Positions 1 through 7,329 of a stretch of DNA of 41,914 nt are shown here, one piece after another. Position 1 is the stretch's first letter, and every line of letters begins with the position of its first letter. The notes beneath the pieces were generated by a model. The model saw only the letters and a list, made by a program, of their open reading frames with translations. It was not told the DNA's origin and did not search any database. The DNA comes from Pseudomonas huaxiensis (GTDB taxonomy: Bacteria > Pseudomonadota > Gammaproteobacteria > Pseudomonadales > Pseudomonadaceae), in NCBI RefSeq assembly GCF_003231275.1, contig NZ_QKVL01000044.1, forward strand, positions 1-41,914, given 5' to 3'. Both the position numbers and the translations under genes were made by a program.

Positions 1-109
1 GCGTTATTTCTGAAACACCACACTAGTACATGAATTGGTTGCCTAATCCCGCGGGATGCTGAAGTGGAGCCACCCCTTACTCCCTCACTGACACCGCTGG
101 CCTGGCCCC

Positions 110-778
110 TCAATCATGCTCAAGCTGGACGTACTCCAGCATCTTCTGACTTCCATCCAGGATGTCGCTGCAGATTGCTTCCCGCGCGGCAGCGCCATCC
201 TTTTTCTTCAGCGCCGAAAGCACATCCCAGTGATGATCAATGGCCATGCGCTCGTTGAAGCTCCCGTAGGCACTGGCAATCAACGGTCCCGTGCGCATCC
301 ACAAACCATCCAGCAGGCCGGACAGCACTGGCATGTCAGCAATCTGCGTCAGCGCGTAGTGGAATTCATGATTGTGGGTGAGGGCTGAGGCGAGATTGTT
401 GTCCTGGATTGCCGCGAGATTATTTTGAATACAGGTTTCCAACTGCTCCAGTTGCTGCGGCGTCACACGTGACGCCGCAGTCTCTGCCGCCAATCCTTCC
501 AGCGACAGGCGGATGCTTCGAATCTCCAGATATTGCCTGGAGGTCAGCATTGGAACCCGTATGTCCCTCGGGGTTTTGAGAATCAACGCCTGTTCTTTGG
601 CGAGCTGCAGGATCGCGTCGCGGACAGGTGTGACACTGGTGCCCAGTTGCTCGGCCAGATCGCGAATGCGCAATCTGTCATTGGGTTTGAAGCGACCAGT
701 GATCAGAGCCTCTCGCAGCAGGCCATAGATACCGCTGCCCAGATAGGAGTGCTTCAGATTCTCGATGGGGTAATTCAT
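110..778 (-). CDS. GntR-family transcriptional regulator (FCD/FadR-type)
   Basis: This 222-residue protein has an N-terminal winged helix-turn-helix at about residues 15-75, including the GntR-typical run RDLAEQLGTSVTPVRDAI. An all-helical FCD ligand-binding domain follows, with conserved histidines in HEFHYAL and DHHWDVL that in this family usually bind a metal or a carboxylate effector. It lies 67 bp downstream of the short-chain dehydrogenase gene on the same strand, so the two are probably co-transcribed. The divergent promoter region beyond that dehydrogenase carries a perfect 26-bp palindrome that is a good candidate operator. I infer that it is the local repressor of the dehydrogenase operon and of the divergent binding-protein/kinase/lyase operon. 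The effector cannot be told from sequence. Family assignment is firm; the regulon is inference. Confidence 0.93.
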   Translation of the reverse strand: MNYPIENLKHSYLGSGIYGLLREALITGRFKPNDRLRIRDLAEQLGTSVTPVRDAILQLAKEQALILKTPRDIRVPMLTSRQYLEIRSIRLSLEGLAAETAASRVTPQQLEQLETCIQNNLAAIQDNNLASALTHNHEFHYALTQIADMPVLSGLLDGLWMRTGPLIASAYGSFNERMAIDHHWDVLSALKKKDGAAAREAICSDILDGSQKMLEYVQLEHD

Positions 779-845
779 TGCTTACTCGTGTGCGACACGT
801 GCCCGAATGGGGTGGGAGACCTTCCCGGACAGAGTATCGGATAAC

Positions 846-1580
846 TCAAACATGTTGCCCACCATTCACGTGTATCTCGGCGCCATTCACATAAGAAGCG
901 CCATGGGTACACAGGAAGTGAATCAGAGCCGCGACTTCCTCCGGTTTGCCCATGCGTTTCATCGGGATGGATCGCTCGACGATAAGCTCCGTGCCGGCAG
1001 ACAGGATCGAGGTGTCAATCTCCCCTGGCGCGATAGCGTTCACCCGGACGCCGTGAGCGCCGAAGTCATGGGCCATTTCCCGCGTCAGCGCGGACAGAGC
1101 AGCCTTCGAGCAGGCGTACGCAACGCCGGCGAAAGGGTGAACGCGGGAACCGGCGATGGAGGTGACGTTGATCACTGACCCTTTCGCCGCTTTCAACTCT
1201 GCGAAAAGGCCTTGAGCCAGCAGGGCCGTTGAGAACAGGTTGACGTTGAACACATTCAGCCAGGTGGCGTAGTCGGACTCCAGAACGCCAAGACGTTCGC
1301 CATTCGCGCCTTTTGGAGAGATCCCGGCATTGTTGACGAGCGCATCCAGTCTGCCGCCGAGCTTCTCGCGAATCTCGGGAAGCATTTTCTGGACGTCTTC
1401 AACACTCCCCAAATCAAGATGGATGTGATTGGCCAGGCCTTCCGCCCAGGGACAGCCTTCGCCCAGGTCCTGTCTGGAGGCGGTGAACACCCGCCATCCT
1501 GCAGCATTGAAATGCTTCACGGTGGCGTGGCCAATACCGCGGCTTGCGCCGGTGAGAAGCAAGGTACGTTGGTCGGTCAT
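846..1580 (-). CDS. Short-chain dehydrogenase/reductase (SDR)
   Basis: This is a classical 244-residue SDR. It shows the cofactor motif TGASRGIG at residues 10-17, NNAG at 83-86, and a catalytic set with serine near 141, tyrosine 155 and lysine 159 (YACSK). The C-terminus, with the run VNGAEIHVNGGQHV, is typical of the FabG-like subfamily. It should oxidise a secondary alcohol or reduce a ketone with NAD(P)(H) in the cytoplasm. It is divergent from the binding-protein/kinase/lyase genes and is followed by the GntR regulator. I infer that it handles an early or late alcohol/carbonyl step of the same pathway. Its substrate is not determinable from sequence. Confidence 0.93.
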   Translation of the reverse strand: MTDQRTLLLTGASRGIGHATVKHFNAAGWRVFTASRQDLGEGCPWAEGLANHIHLDLGSVEDVQKMLPEIREKLGGRLDALVNNAGISPKGANGERLGVLESDYATWLNVFNVNLFSTALLAQGLFAELKAAKGSVINVTSIAGSRVHPFAGVAYACSKAALSALTREMAHDFGAHGVRVNAIAPGEIDTSILSAGTELIVERSIPMKRMGKPEEVAALIHFLCTHGASYVNGAEIHVNGGQHV

Positions 1581-1617
1581 GGTGCGATCCCTTTGGCTGG
1601 TAGGGCCAAGCGTAGCT

Positions 1618-1643
1618 TAAAAATATGATGCATCATATTTTTA
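1618..1643. promoter_or_regulatory. Perfect 26-bp palindrome, probable GntR operator
   Basis: The sequence is an exact inverted repeat centred between 1630 and 1631, with inner core ATATGATGCATCATAT extended by A/T tracts on both sides. It lies 38 bp upstream of the SDR start codon and about 150 bp upstream of the divergent binding-protein start. FCD-type GntR proteins bind short AT-rich palindromes, and one is encoded in the adjacent operon. The palindrome is directly visible; its role as operator is inferred. Confidence 0.7.
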
Positions 1644-1790
1644 TTGTGGTTTAATGGCTCACCCCTATAGCCGGGGGGAGGCGTATTTCCATCAATAAGG
1701 AAGCGTCTGGCTCGACCTGTTGCTGCCACTACAAAAAAACTGCCATCCCTTGATGCTGCCCACGACCCCGTAGCTCACCTGGAGAGACGC

Positions 1791-2822
1791 ATGAACATAA
1801 AAATCGCAGCTGTACTGGTGCTTGGAGCACTCGCAGGACCGTTGAACGCCGCTGAAAAACTCACCGTGGTTTCGTTTGGTGGCAACAACCGCCAGGCCCA
1901 GGAAAAAACCTTCTATCAACCCTTCACCGCCAAAAACGGCGTGACCATCACGGCCGATGACTACAACGGTGAAATGGCAAAAATCAAAGTGATGGCCGAC
2001 ACCGGCACAACCACTTGGGATGTCATTGAGGTTGAATCACCGGAGCTTATTCGCGGCTGCAGTGAGGGACTGTTCGAGCCTTTGGACTGGGATCGAATTG
2101 GAAAGAAAGAAGACTTTATACCGGCGGCAGTCAGTGACTGTGGCGTGGGCATTTTCATCTGGTCGACCGTACTGACGTACGATCCCAAGAAGGTTGCCTC
2201 TGTCCCGCAGAGTTGGGCTGATTTCTGGGATGTGAAAAAAATTCCAGGGAAGCGTGGCCTGCGGCGCGGCGCCAAATTCACCATGGAATTCGCCTTGCTT
2301 GCCGATGGAGTTGCCAGCCAGGATCTGTACAAAGTGCTTGGCACTGAAGAGGGTATCAAGCGCGCATTCAAGAAGCTGGATGAGATCAAATCCAACATTC
2401 AATGGTGGGATTCCGGCGCCCAGCCCTTGCAGTGGCTGGCGGCCGGCGACGTTGTCATGACATCGGCCTACAACGGTCGCGTTACCTCTGCACAGGACGA
2501 AGGCCAGTCGTTCGCAATGCAATGGAACGGCAGCCTCTACGACCTCGACCACTGGGCGATTGTCAAAGGCACCAAGAAAAAGGAACTCGCAGAGAACTTC
2601 ATCGCCTTTGCCAGCCAGCCGGTTCAGCAGAAAAACTTCGTCGAAGCGATTCCCTATGGTCCCAGCAACAAAAATGCGATGGATCTGGTGGACAAGAAGA
2701 TTGGTGAAAAGCTTCCAACGGCTCCCGACAATCTGAAGAATGCCCGTGCGACCGACGCCGAGTTCTGGATTGATCACGGTGAAGACCTGGAAGAGCGTTT
2801 CAACGCTTGGGTTAATAAGTGA
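1791..2822 (+). CDS. Periplasmic ABC substrate-binding protein, PotD/spermidine-putrescine type
   Basis: This 343-residue protein starts with a short signal peptide (lysine, hydrophobic run, NAAEK, with cleavage probably after residue 20-21) and continues as a two-lobe bacterial binding protein. The early strand LTVVSFGGNNRQAQEK and the segments WDVIEVESPELIRGC and IQWWDSGAQPLQWLAAGDVV are typical of the PotD/PotF-like polyamine and amine group. The start ATG follows CTGGAGAGACGC, which contains a good ribosome-binding site. No permease or ATPase gene is adjacent, so its membrane partners must be encoded elsewhere, or it works as a sensor or scavenger. It is followed after 57 bp by the kinase gene. 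An amine-like ligand is inferred from family and context. Confidence 0.9.
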   Translation: MNIKIAAVLVLGALAGPLNAAEKLTVVSFGGNNRQAQEKTFYQPFTAKNGVTITADDYNGEMAKIKVMADTGTTTWDVIEVESPELIRGCSEGLFEPLDWDRIGKKEDFIPAAVSDCGVGIFIWSTVLTYDPKKVASVPQSWADFWDVKKIPGKRGLRRGAKFTMEFALLADGVASQDLYKVLGTEEGIKRAFKKLDEIKSNIQWWDSGAQPLQWLAAGDVVMTSAYNGRVTSAQDEGQSFAMQWNGSLYDLDHWAIVKGTKKKELAENFIAFASQPVQQKNFVEAIPYGPSNKNAMDLVDKKIGEKLPTAPDNLKNARATDAEFWIDHGEDLEERFNAWVNK

Positions 2823-2879
2823 TTGATGGCGCCTGCCTGGTTGGGGGCGCCAATTGTGAGTCGGATGAGGGTGTGAGTT

Positions 2880-3947
2880 ATGCCGCTTGAGAATTTATCT
2901 ATTGATGACAGCTTGCTGGAAATCGCTCCTGCTCACGTTAGCGATGCGCAGGCGTGCGAAATACTCGAGCGACATTATGGTTTAAGCGGCAGACTCGAAA
3001 AGTTGGGCGGCGAGCGCGACCTGAATTTCCGCGTAATGCTCGACGATGGCACTTCCCGTCTGTTCAAGCTTTCTCACCCGCTTGAGAATCCCGACGTCGT
3101 CGACTTCCATAACCAGGCAATGAGACGGATTGAGCTGCGCGATCCCGATCTGCCGGTTCAGCGGGTGCAGCGGTCGTTAACAGGCGAGTACGCCACCGCC
3201 GCTGAGGTGGACGGCCAACGCATGCTGGCCCGCCTCCTGTCTTTCGTGGATGGCATCCCGCTTCACAAGGTAGAGAGCACGACCACGGCGTTCAGAAAGG
3301 TGATTGGGCAGTCTCTTGCCCGGCTCGACCTGGCGCTGGAAGGCTTCAATCACCCCGCAGCCGGGCATGCTTTGCTGTGGGATATGCAACATGCCGAGCA
3401 TCTTCGACCACTGCTGGTTCACATCGAGGATCGGGAAGGGCGAAGCATCGTCGAACGAAGTCTCGATCAATTCGAGACGCTCGTGTTGCCAAGGCTATCT
3501 CGCCTTCGCAAGCAGGTTATTCACAATGACATGAACCCGCACAACATTATTGTCGATGCCGAGAACCCCGATATTCTGCGAAATATCCTGGATTTCGGCG
3601 ACATGGTTTACGCGCCGCTCGTTAATGAAGTCGCTGTCGCTGCTTCTTATCACCTGGGCCAACGAGGTGATGTTCTGGATCCCGCCCTTGATGTAATCGC
3701 CTCGTATCATCAGCTTAATCCACTGACCGATGAAGAGTTGACGCTACTTCCCGAGCTGCTGAGCACGCGTCTGGCGTTGGCGCTCTGCATCAATTCGTGG
3801 CGTGCTCAATTGCACCCAGATAACCGTGCGTATATTCACCGCAACTCTCAGCGTGCATGGGCGAATATAAAAGCGATGTCGGCTCTCTCTCGATCGGAAA
3901 TTGAAGATCGAATTTCTTTGGCCTGTGTCCGGACGATTAAAGCATGA
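2880..3947 (+). CDS. APH-fold kinase, hydroxylysine-kinase-like
   Basis: This 355-residue protein belongs to the aminoglycoside phosphotransferase/choline-kinase-like fold. It shows an ATP-binding lysine in LFKLSHP (about residue 63), the catalytic loop HNDMNPHN (215-222) and the metal-binding motif LDFGDM (237-242). The DFGDM sequence followed by NEVAVAASYHLG resembles the AGPHD1 hydroxylysine-kinase branch more than antibiotic-resistance enzymes. The gene overlaps the next one by four bases (ATGA), which implies translational coupling with a PLP phospho-lyase-like enzyme. The expected reaction is ATP- or GTP-dependent phosphorylation of a hydroxyl on an amino alcohol or hydroxy amino acid in the cytoplasm. 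Fold and catalytic residues are clear; the substrate is inference. Aminoglycoside resistance is unlikely given this context. Confidence 0.85.
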   Translation: MPLENLSIDDSLLEIAPAHVSDAQACEILERHYGLSGRLEKLGGERDLNFRVMLDDGTSRLFKLSHPLENPDVVDFHNQAMRRIELRDPDLPVQRVQRSLTGEYATAAEVDGQRMLARLLSFVDGIPLHKVESTTTAFRKVIGQSLARLDLALEGFNHPAAGHALLWDMQHAEHLRPLLVHIEDREGRSIVERSLDQFETLVLPRLSRLRKQVIHNDMNPHNIIVDAENPDILRNILDFGDMVYAPLVNEVAVAASYHLGQRGDVLDPALDVIASYHQLNPLTDEELTLLPELLSTRLALALCINSWRAQLHPDNRAYIHRNSQRAWANIKAMSALSRSEIEDRISLACVRTIKA

Positions 3948-5266
3948 GCATGATCAATGGATTTACTTCAGAAGATGCAACCCGACTTTCAGAAACCGAG
4001 CGGCGCCTCATCGAGCGCAGAGAGCGTTTGCTAGGTCCGGCCTATCGCCTGTTCTACGAGCGGCCGCTGCACACCGTTCGCGGCGAAGGTGTCTGGCTCT
4101 TCGATGAACAGGGGCGTCGATACCTCGATGCCTACAACAACGTTGCCTCGATCGGTCACTGCCACCCTCAGGTGGTGGAGGCCATGTACCGCCAGTCGCT
4201 GCAACTCAACACCCATACCCGCTACCTGCAGGAAGGCATTCTCGACTATGCCGAGCAACTGCTGGGGACCTTCTCCGATGATCTGGATCGGGTCATGTTC
4301 ACCTGCACGGGCAGCGAAGCGAATGACCTCGCACTTCGCATCGCCAGACAGTACACCGGCGGCACCGGCGTGATCATCACCCGGTTTGCCTATCACGGTG
4401 TGACGGGTGATATCGCTGAACTCTCGCCATCGCTTGGACCTTGCATCGTGTTGCCCGAGCATGTGCGCACAGTACGTGCGCCAGATGCATACCGTCTGGG
4501 CGCAGAAAATGTTGCCTCGATATTCGCCGCTGATGTGCGAGCAGCGATCGATGACATGAAAAAGCACGGCATCCGACCGGCCGCAATCATGCTTGATGGC
4601 ATCTTCTCCAGCGACGGCGTTCTTACCGGGCCCGAGGGCTTTCTTGCCGAGGGCATTGCATTGGCCCAAGCCGAAGGCATGTTGTACATAGCCGACGAAG
4701 TACAGCCTGGATTTGCTCGTACCGGCCTGAATATGTGGGGCTTCACTCGACATGATGTGCGGCCTGATATCGTCACGCTCGGCAAACCAATGGGTAATGG
4801 TCAGCCGATTGCCGGTATCGTCGGGCGATCCGAAGTGGTCGATCACTTCGGGAAGAACATGCGGTATTTCAATACATTCGGGGGTAACCCGGTGTCGTGT
4901 GCCGCCGGTAAAGCGGTATTGGATGTTATCCAGCAGGATCAGTTGCAGCAGCGCTCCCATGACATCGGCAAGTACTTGCTGGAGGGGCTGACCAGGCTTT
5001 CGGCGCGGCACGAGATTATCGGCGATGTCAGAGGAGCCGGACTCTTTATCGGCATAGAGCTTGTCACCGACCGCAGCAGCAAACGACCGGCAGCCGAGCA
5101 GGCTCGACGGGTTGTCAACCACATGCGCGAAAACGGCGTGCTGATCAGCGCAGCCGGCCCGCTTGAAAACGTCCTCAAGGTTCGACCGCTTTTGACGTTT
5201 ACGACGGAGCATGCCGACATACTCATCGAGGCGGTCGATTCGGCAATGCAACACGCTGCTCGTTAA
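3944..5266 (+). CDS. Class III PLP enzyme resembling phosphohydroxylysine/phosphoethanolamine phospho-lyase
   Basis: This 440-residue fold-type I PLP enzyme has GSEAN (123-127) for cofactor phosphate binding, DEVQPG (251-256) for the pyridine nitrogen, and the Schiff-base lysine K281 in GKPMGNGQP. The GKPxGNGxP motif, and LNTHTRYL near residues 88-95, recall the AGXT2L1/PHYKPL branch. That branch removes phosphate and ammonia from O-phosphoethanolamine or 5-phosphohydroxylysine rather than transaminating. Coupling to the kinase by an ATGA overlap supports this: the kinase would make the phosphorylated amine that this enzyme converts to an aldehyde. An ordinary omega-aminotransferase remains possible. 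Confidence is high for the class and moderate for phospho-lyase activity. Confidence 0.85.
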   Translation: MSMINGFTSEDATRLSETERRLIERRERLLGPAYRLFYERPLHTVRGEGVWLFDEQGRRYLDAYNNVASIGHCHPQVVEAMYRQSLQLNTHTRYLQEGILDYAEQLLGTFSDDLDRVMFTCTGSEANDLALRIARQYTGGTGVIITRFAYHGVTGDIAELSPSLGPCIVLPEHVRTVRAPDAYRLGAENVASIFAADVRAAIDDMKKHGIRPAAIMLDGIFSSDGVLTGPEGFLAEGIALAQAEGMLYIADEVQPGFARTGLNMWGFTRHDVRPDIVTLGKPMGNGQPIAGIVGRSEVVDHFGKNMRYFNTFGGNPVSCAAGKAVLDVIQQDQLQQRSHDIGKYLLEGLTRLSARHEIIGDVRGAGLFIGIELVTDRSSKRPAAEQARRVVNHMRENGVLISAAGPLENVLKVRPLLTFTTEHADILIEAVDSAMQHAAR

Positions 5267-5540
5267 GCGCCAGGCAACTTGGGATCTGCCGATGGGCATT
5301 TCTGTGGGGCTGTCGCTTGAGAAGCGGCATGTGCTGGGCGTGAGTGCGATGCCGTTTTTAAGTGGAAATTAGCTGGGCCCGCTGGACATTGCTGCCCGGC
5401 ATGCCTGGGTCACCGGCAGCGCTTATGCTCTCTCTGCCGCCGACAGCCAGCCTCTTCTTACTCGGCCCGTTGCCGCATCAGGCGGTTGAAATCGTCCGCC
5501 TGATCACCAACACCCGCCTGCACCAGACAAAACCTGGCAA
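5267..5540. other. Gene-free gap between convergent units
   Basis: This 274-bp stretch separates the PLP-enzyme gene from the convergently oriented GntR gene. I see no convincing gene. A short open stretch near 5374-5490 reads like coding sequence by composition but has no recognisable family and no start with a ribosome-binding site, so it may be a decayed tail of something. No clear intrinsic terminator with a T tract was found. The gap coincides with the visible change from AT-richer codon use on the left to very GC-rich codon use on the right. Confidence 0.4.
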
Positions 5541-6245
5541 TCAGCCCTGCAGCGCCTGATGAGTGAGCACATTGCGCGTGGTGGTCTGGTAATGCTCGGC
5601 GAGCAGCGCGCACGCCTTGTCGACATCGCGGGCCAGGGCGGCCTCCAGCAAGGCGCGGTGTTCGCCCGGGACATCGCGTTTGTCGCCACTTTCGTAATGC
5701 ACCGAGAGCATGCGGTAGCGTGCGGTCTGGTCGCGCAGCATGTGCGACAGGCGCAGCAGCCAGGGCGAACGGCAGTTCGCAATCAGCGTCTGGTGAAAGA
5801 CTTCATGGGCTTTTTCCCACTCCGGCTTCATCAACCGCTCGGGGCCTTCGATGATGGGCAGGCGGTCGAGGCGGTGATGGGCCGCGATCAATTGGCTTTC
5901 CCATTCCAGGTCGCCCTGGCGGATGGACTCCGCCAGCGCCTGGCACTCGATGAGCAGGCGGGTGCGGGTGATATCGAGGATTTCTTCGGCTGATATACGC
6001 CCGACACTGAACCCTTTCTGGTCTTCCGAGGCGACGAAACCGCTGGTGGCAAGCCGCGACAGCGCCTCGCGCAGAGGGATGACGCCAGCGTCATAGTGTT
6101 CGGCCAGTTCCTTCAGGCGCAAACGGCTGCCCGGCGCGAGGCGGCCATTGATGATGTCTTCGCGTACCTGGGCCTCCAATTGCGAGGCCATGGTGCGTTT
6201 TTCCGAGGCTACGGGCTGCTGTGCCCAGCGTTCGGCTTGGTTCAT
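5541..6245 (-). CDS. GntR-family transcriptional regulator (FCD domain)
   Basis: From the ATG at 6245 this gives 234 residues. A winged helix-turn-helix lies at about residues 20-85 (LKELAEHYDAGVIPLREALS) and is followed by a helical FCD effector domain with HEVFHQTL and GEHRALLEAA, whose histidines are typical ligands. A TTG at 6305 in frame would add 20 residues but has no ribosome-binding site, so I prefer 6245. It is divergent from the FAH hydrolase/dioxygenase/hydroxylase operon, and an AT-rich interrupted palindrome lies between them. It is probably the local regulator of that aromatic module, responding to a pathway acid. The regulon is inferred from position only. Confidence 0.92.
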   Translation of the reverse strand: MNQAERWAQQPVASEKRTMASQLEAQVREDIINGRLAPGSRLRLKELAEHYDAGVIPLREALSRLATSGFVASEDQKGFSVGRISAEEILDITRTRLLIECQALAESIRQGDLEWESQLIAAHHRLDRLPIIEGPERLMKPEWEKAHEVFHQTLIANCRSPWLLRLSHMLRDQTARYRMLSVHYESGDKRDVPGEHRALLEAALARDVDKACALLAEHYQTTTRNVLTHQALQG

Positions 6246-6306
6246 GGGCCATACCACCGTTGATAGCTGATGGGCAAGATCATACACAATCGGGGTATTT
6301 ATCAAT

Positions 6307-6355
6307 AATCCGATAAAAATATATTTTTCGATTGACGATATATTTTATCGGGATT
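6307..6355. promoter_or_regulatory. AT-rich interrupted palindrome, candidate GntR operator
   Basis: Arms at 6307-6324 (AATCCGATAAAAATATAT) and 6338-6355 are reverse complements apart from two single-base insertions/deletions, giving about 17 paired bases around a 13-bp centre. It sits in the divergent region between the GntR gene and the FAH hydrolase gene, where an autoregulated operator is expected. The symmetry is seen; protein binding is inferred. It is the same type of arrangement as the palindrome at 1618-1643 but has a different sequence. Confidence 0.55.
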
Positions 6356-6417
6356 AGCTTAGCCGTCATGCCGCGCTGCCTGGCGGTCGTCACGAATTAC
6401 AACAAGAGGTGAGGTCC

Positions 6418-7251
6418 ATGCGTTACGTTCGTTTCCATCATCAAGGCCGCCCGGTGCTGGGCGTTCGCACTACCGAAGGTGTCCGGGTTCTGGGCGAGGA
6501 GTCGCTGGAGTCGTTGCTGGCTCGCGGCGTGGACCTGGCAACCTACGGCGCCGAGGCGCAGGGCGCGCTGGTGGTGATCGGCGAGCAGGATTACCTGCCG
6601 CTGATGAGCCGGCCCGGCAAGATCGTCTGCGTAGGTTTGAACTACGCCGACCACACCAAGGAATCGCCGTACGCCCAGCCGGACTACCCGACCCTGTTCC
6701 CGCGCTTCAACAGCAGCCTCACCGCGCACAACAAACCGCTGATCCGCCCACGCGTTTCCGACACCCTCGACTACGAGGGCGAGATGGCCGTGGTGCTCAA
6801 GAGCGGCGGGCGTCATATCGCCAAGGACGAGGCGTTGCAGCATGTCGCCGGCTATGCGCTGTTCAACGAAGGTTCGGTTCGCGAGTATCAGTTCAAGTCG
6901 CCACAGTGGACCGTCGGCAAGAACTTCGATGACACCGGCGCATTCGGCCCCGATCTGGTGACGGCGGACGAACTGCCGGCCGGTGGCAAAGGCCTGTTGC
7001 TGGAGACCCGCGTCAACGGCAAGGTGGTGCAGTCAGCCAATACCGATGACATGCTGTTCGACGTGGCCACGATCATTTCCACCCTCAGCGAGGCGGTCAC
7101 CCTGGAAGCGGGGGACGTGATCGTCAGCGGCACGCCGGCAGGCGTCGGTTTCGGCATGAACCCCAAGGTTTATCTGAAAGCCGGCGATGTCGTGGAAGTG
7201 TCCATCGAAGGCATCGGCACCCTGGTCAACCCCATCGTCGACGAAGCCTGA
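6418..7251 (+). CDS. Fumarylacetoacetate hydrolase (FAH)-family protein
   Basis: This 277-residue protein starts at the ATG at 6418, preceded by AAGAGGTGAGG. It has the FAH/HpcE fold: GLNYADHTKESPY (near residue 75), the metal-ligand segment DYEGEMAVVL, and the C-terminal run VSGTPAGVGFG. Members hydrolyse, decarboxylate or isomerise oxo-acids from aromatic ring cleavage using a divalent metal held by two Glu and one Asp. In the third metal segment, usually NDxTxRD or similar, this protein reads NEGSVREYQ, with Glu where Asp is usual. It heads an operon with an extradiol dioxygenase and a flavin hydroxylase, so it probably acts on their ring-fission product. The exact reaction cannot be assigned. 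Confidence 0.9.
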   Translation: MRYVRFHHQGRPVLGVRTTEGVRVLGEESLESLLARGVDLATYGAEAQGALVVIGEQDYLPLMSRPGKIVCVGLNYADHTKESPYAQPDYPTLFPRFNSSLTAHNKPLIRPRVSDTLDYEGEMAVVLKSGGRHIAKDEALQHVAGYALFNEGSVREYQFKSPQWTVGKNFDDTGAFGPDLVTADELPAGGKGLLLETRVNGKVVQSANTDDMLFDVATIISTLSEAVTLEAGDVIVSGTPAGVGFGMNPKVYLKAGDVVEVSIEGIGTLVNPIVDEA

Positions 7252-7276
7252 CTGATTCCGGGCATTCCCGGCCAGA

Positions 7277-7303
7277 TCGAAGCCTCTCGCTCCGAGGCTT
7301 CGA
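7277..7303. other. 10-bp perfect hairpin within the aromatic operon
   Basis: TCGAAGCCTC at 7277-7286 pairs exactly with GAGGCTTCGA at 7294-7303 around a 7-base loop, in the 78-bp gap between the FAH and dioxygenase genes. No T tract follows, so it is not a standard intrinsic terminator. It could stabilise or process the mRNA between cistrons. Confidence 0.5.
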
Positions 7304-7329
7304 CGAAAGAACAAGAACGGGAGGCGATC

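Noticed and set aside
1..109. Leading bases of the window
   Set aside because: No complete gene, RNA or clear terminator is visible in this short stretch.
2880..3947. APH-fold gene considered as an aminoglycoside-resistance gene
   Set aside because: The DFGDM context resembles hydroxylysine kinase, and it is translationally coupled to a PLP enzyme in a catabolic operon.
4031..5299. A 422-codon minus-strand open frame opposite the PLP enzyme
   Set aside because: The plus-strand protein has all PLP catalytic motifs. The antisense product resembles nothing known.
5374..5490. Short coding-like stretch in the gap after the PLP enzyme
   Set aside because: It has no start with a ribosome-binding site and no family resemblance, so it is not called as a gene.
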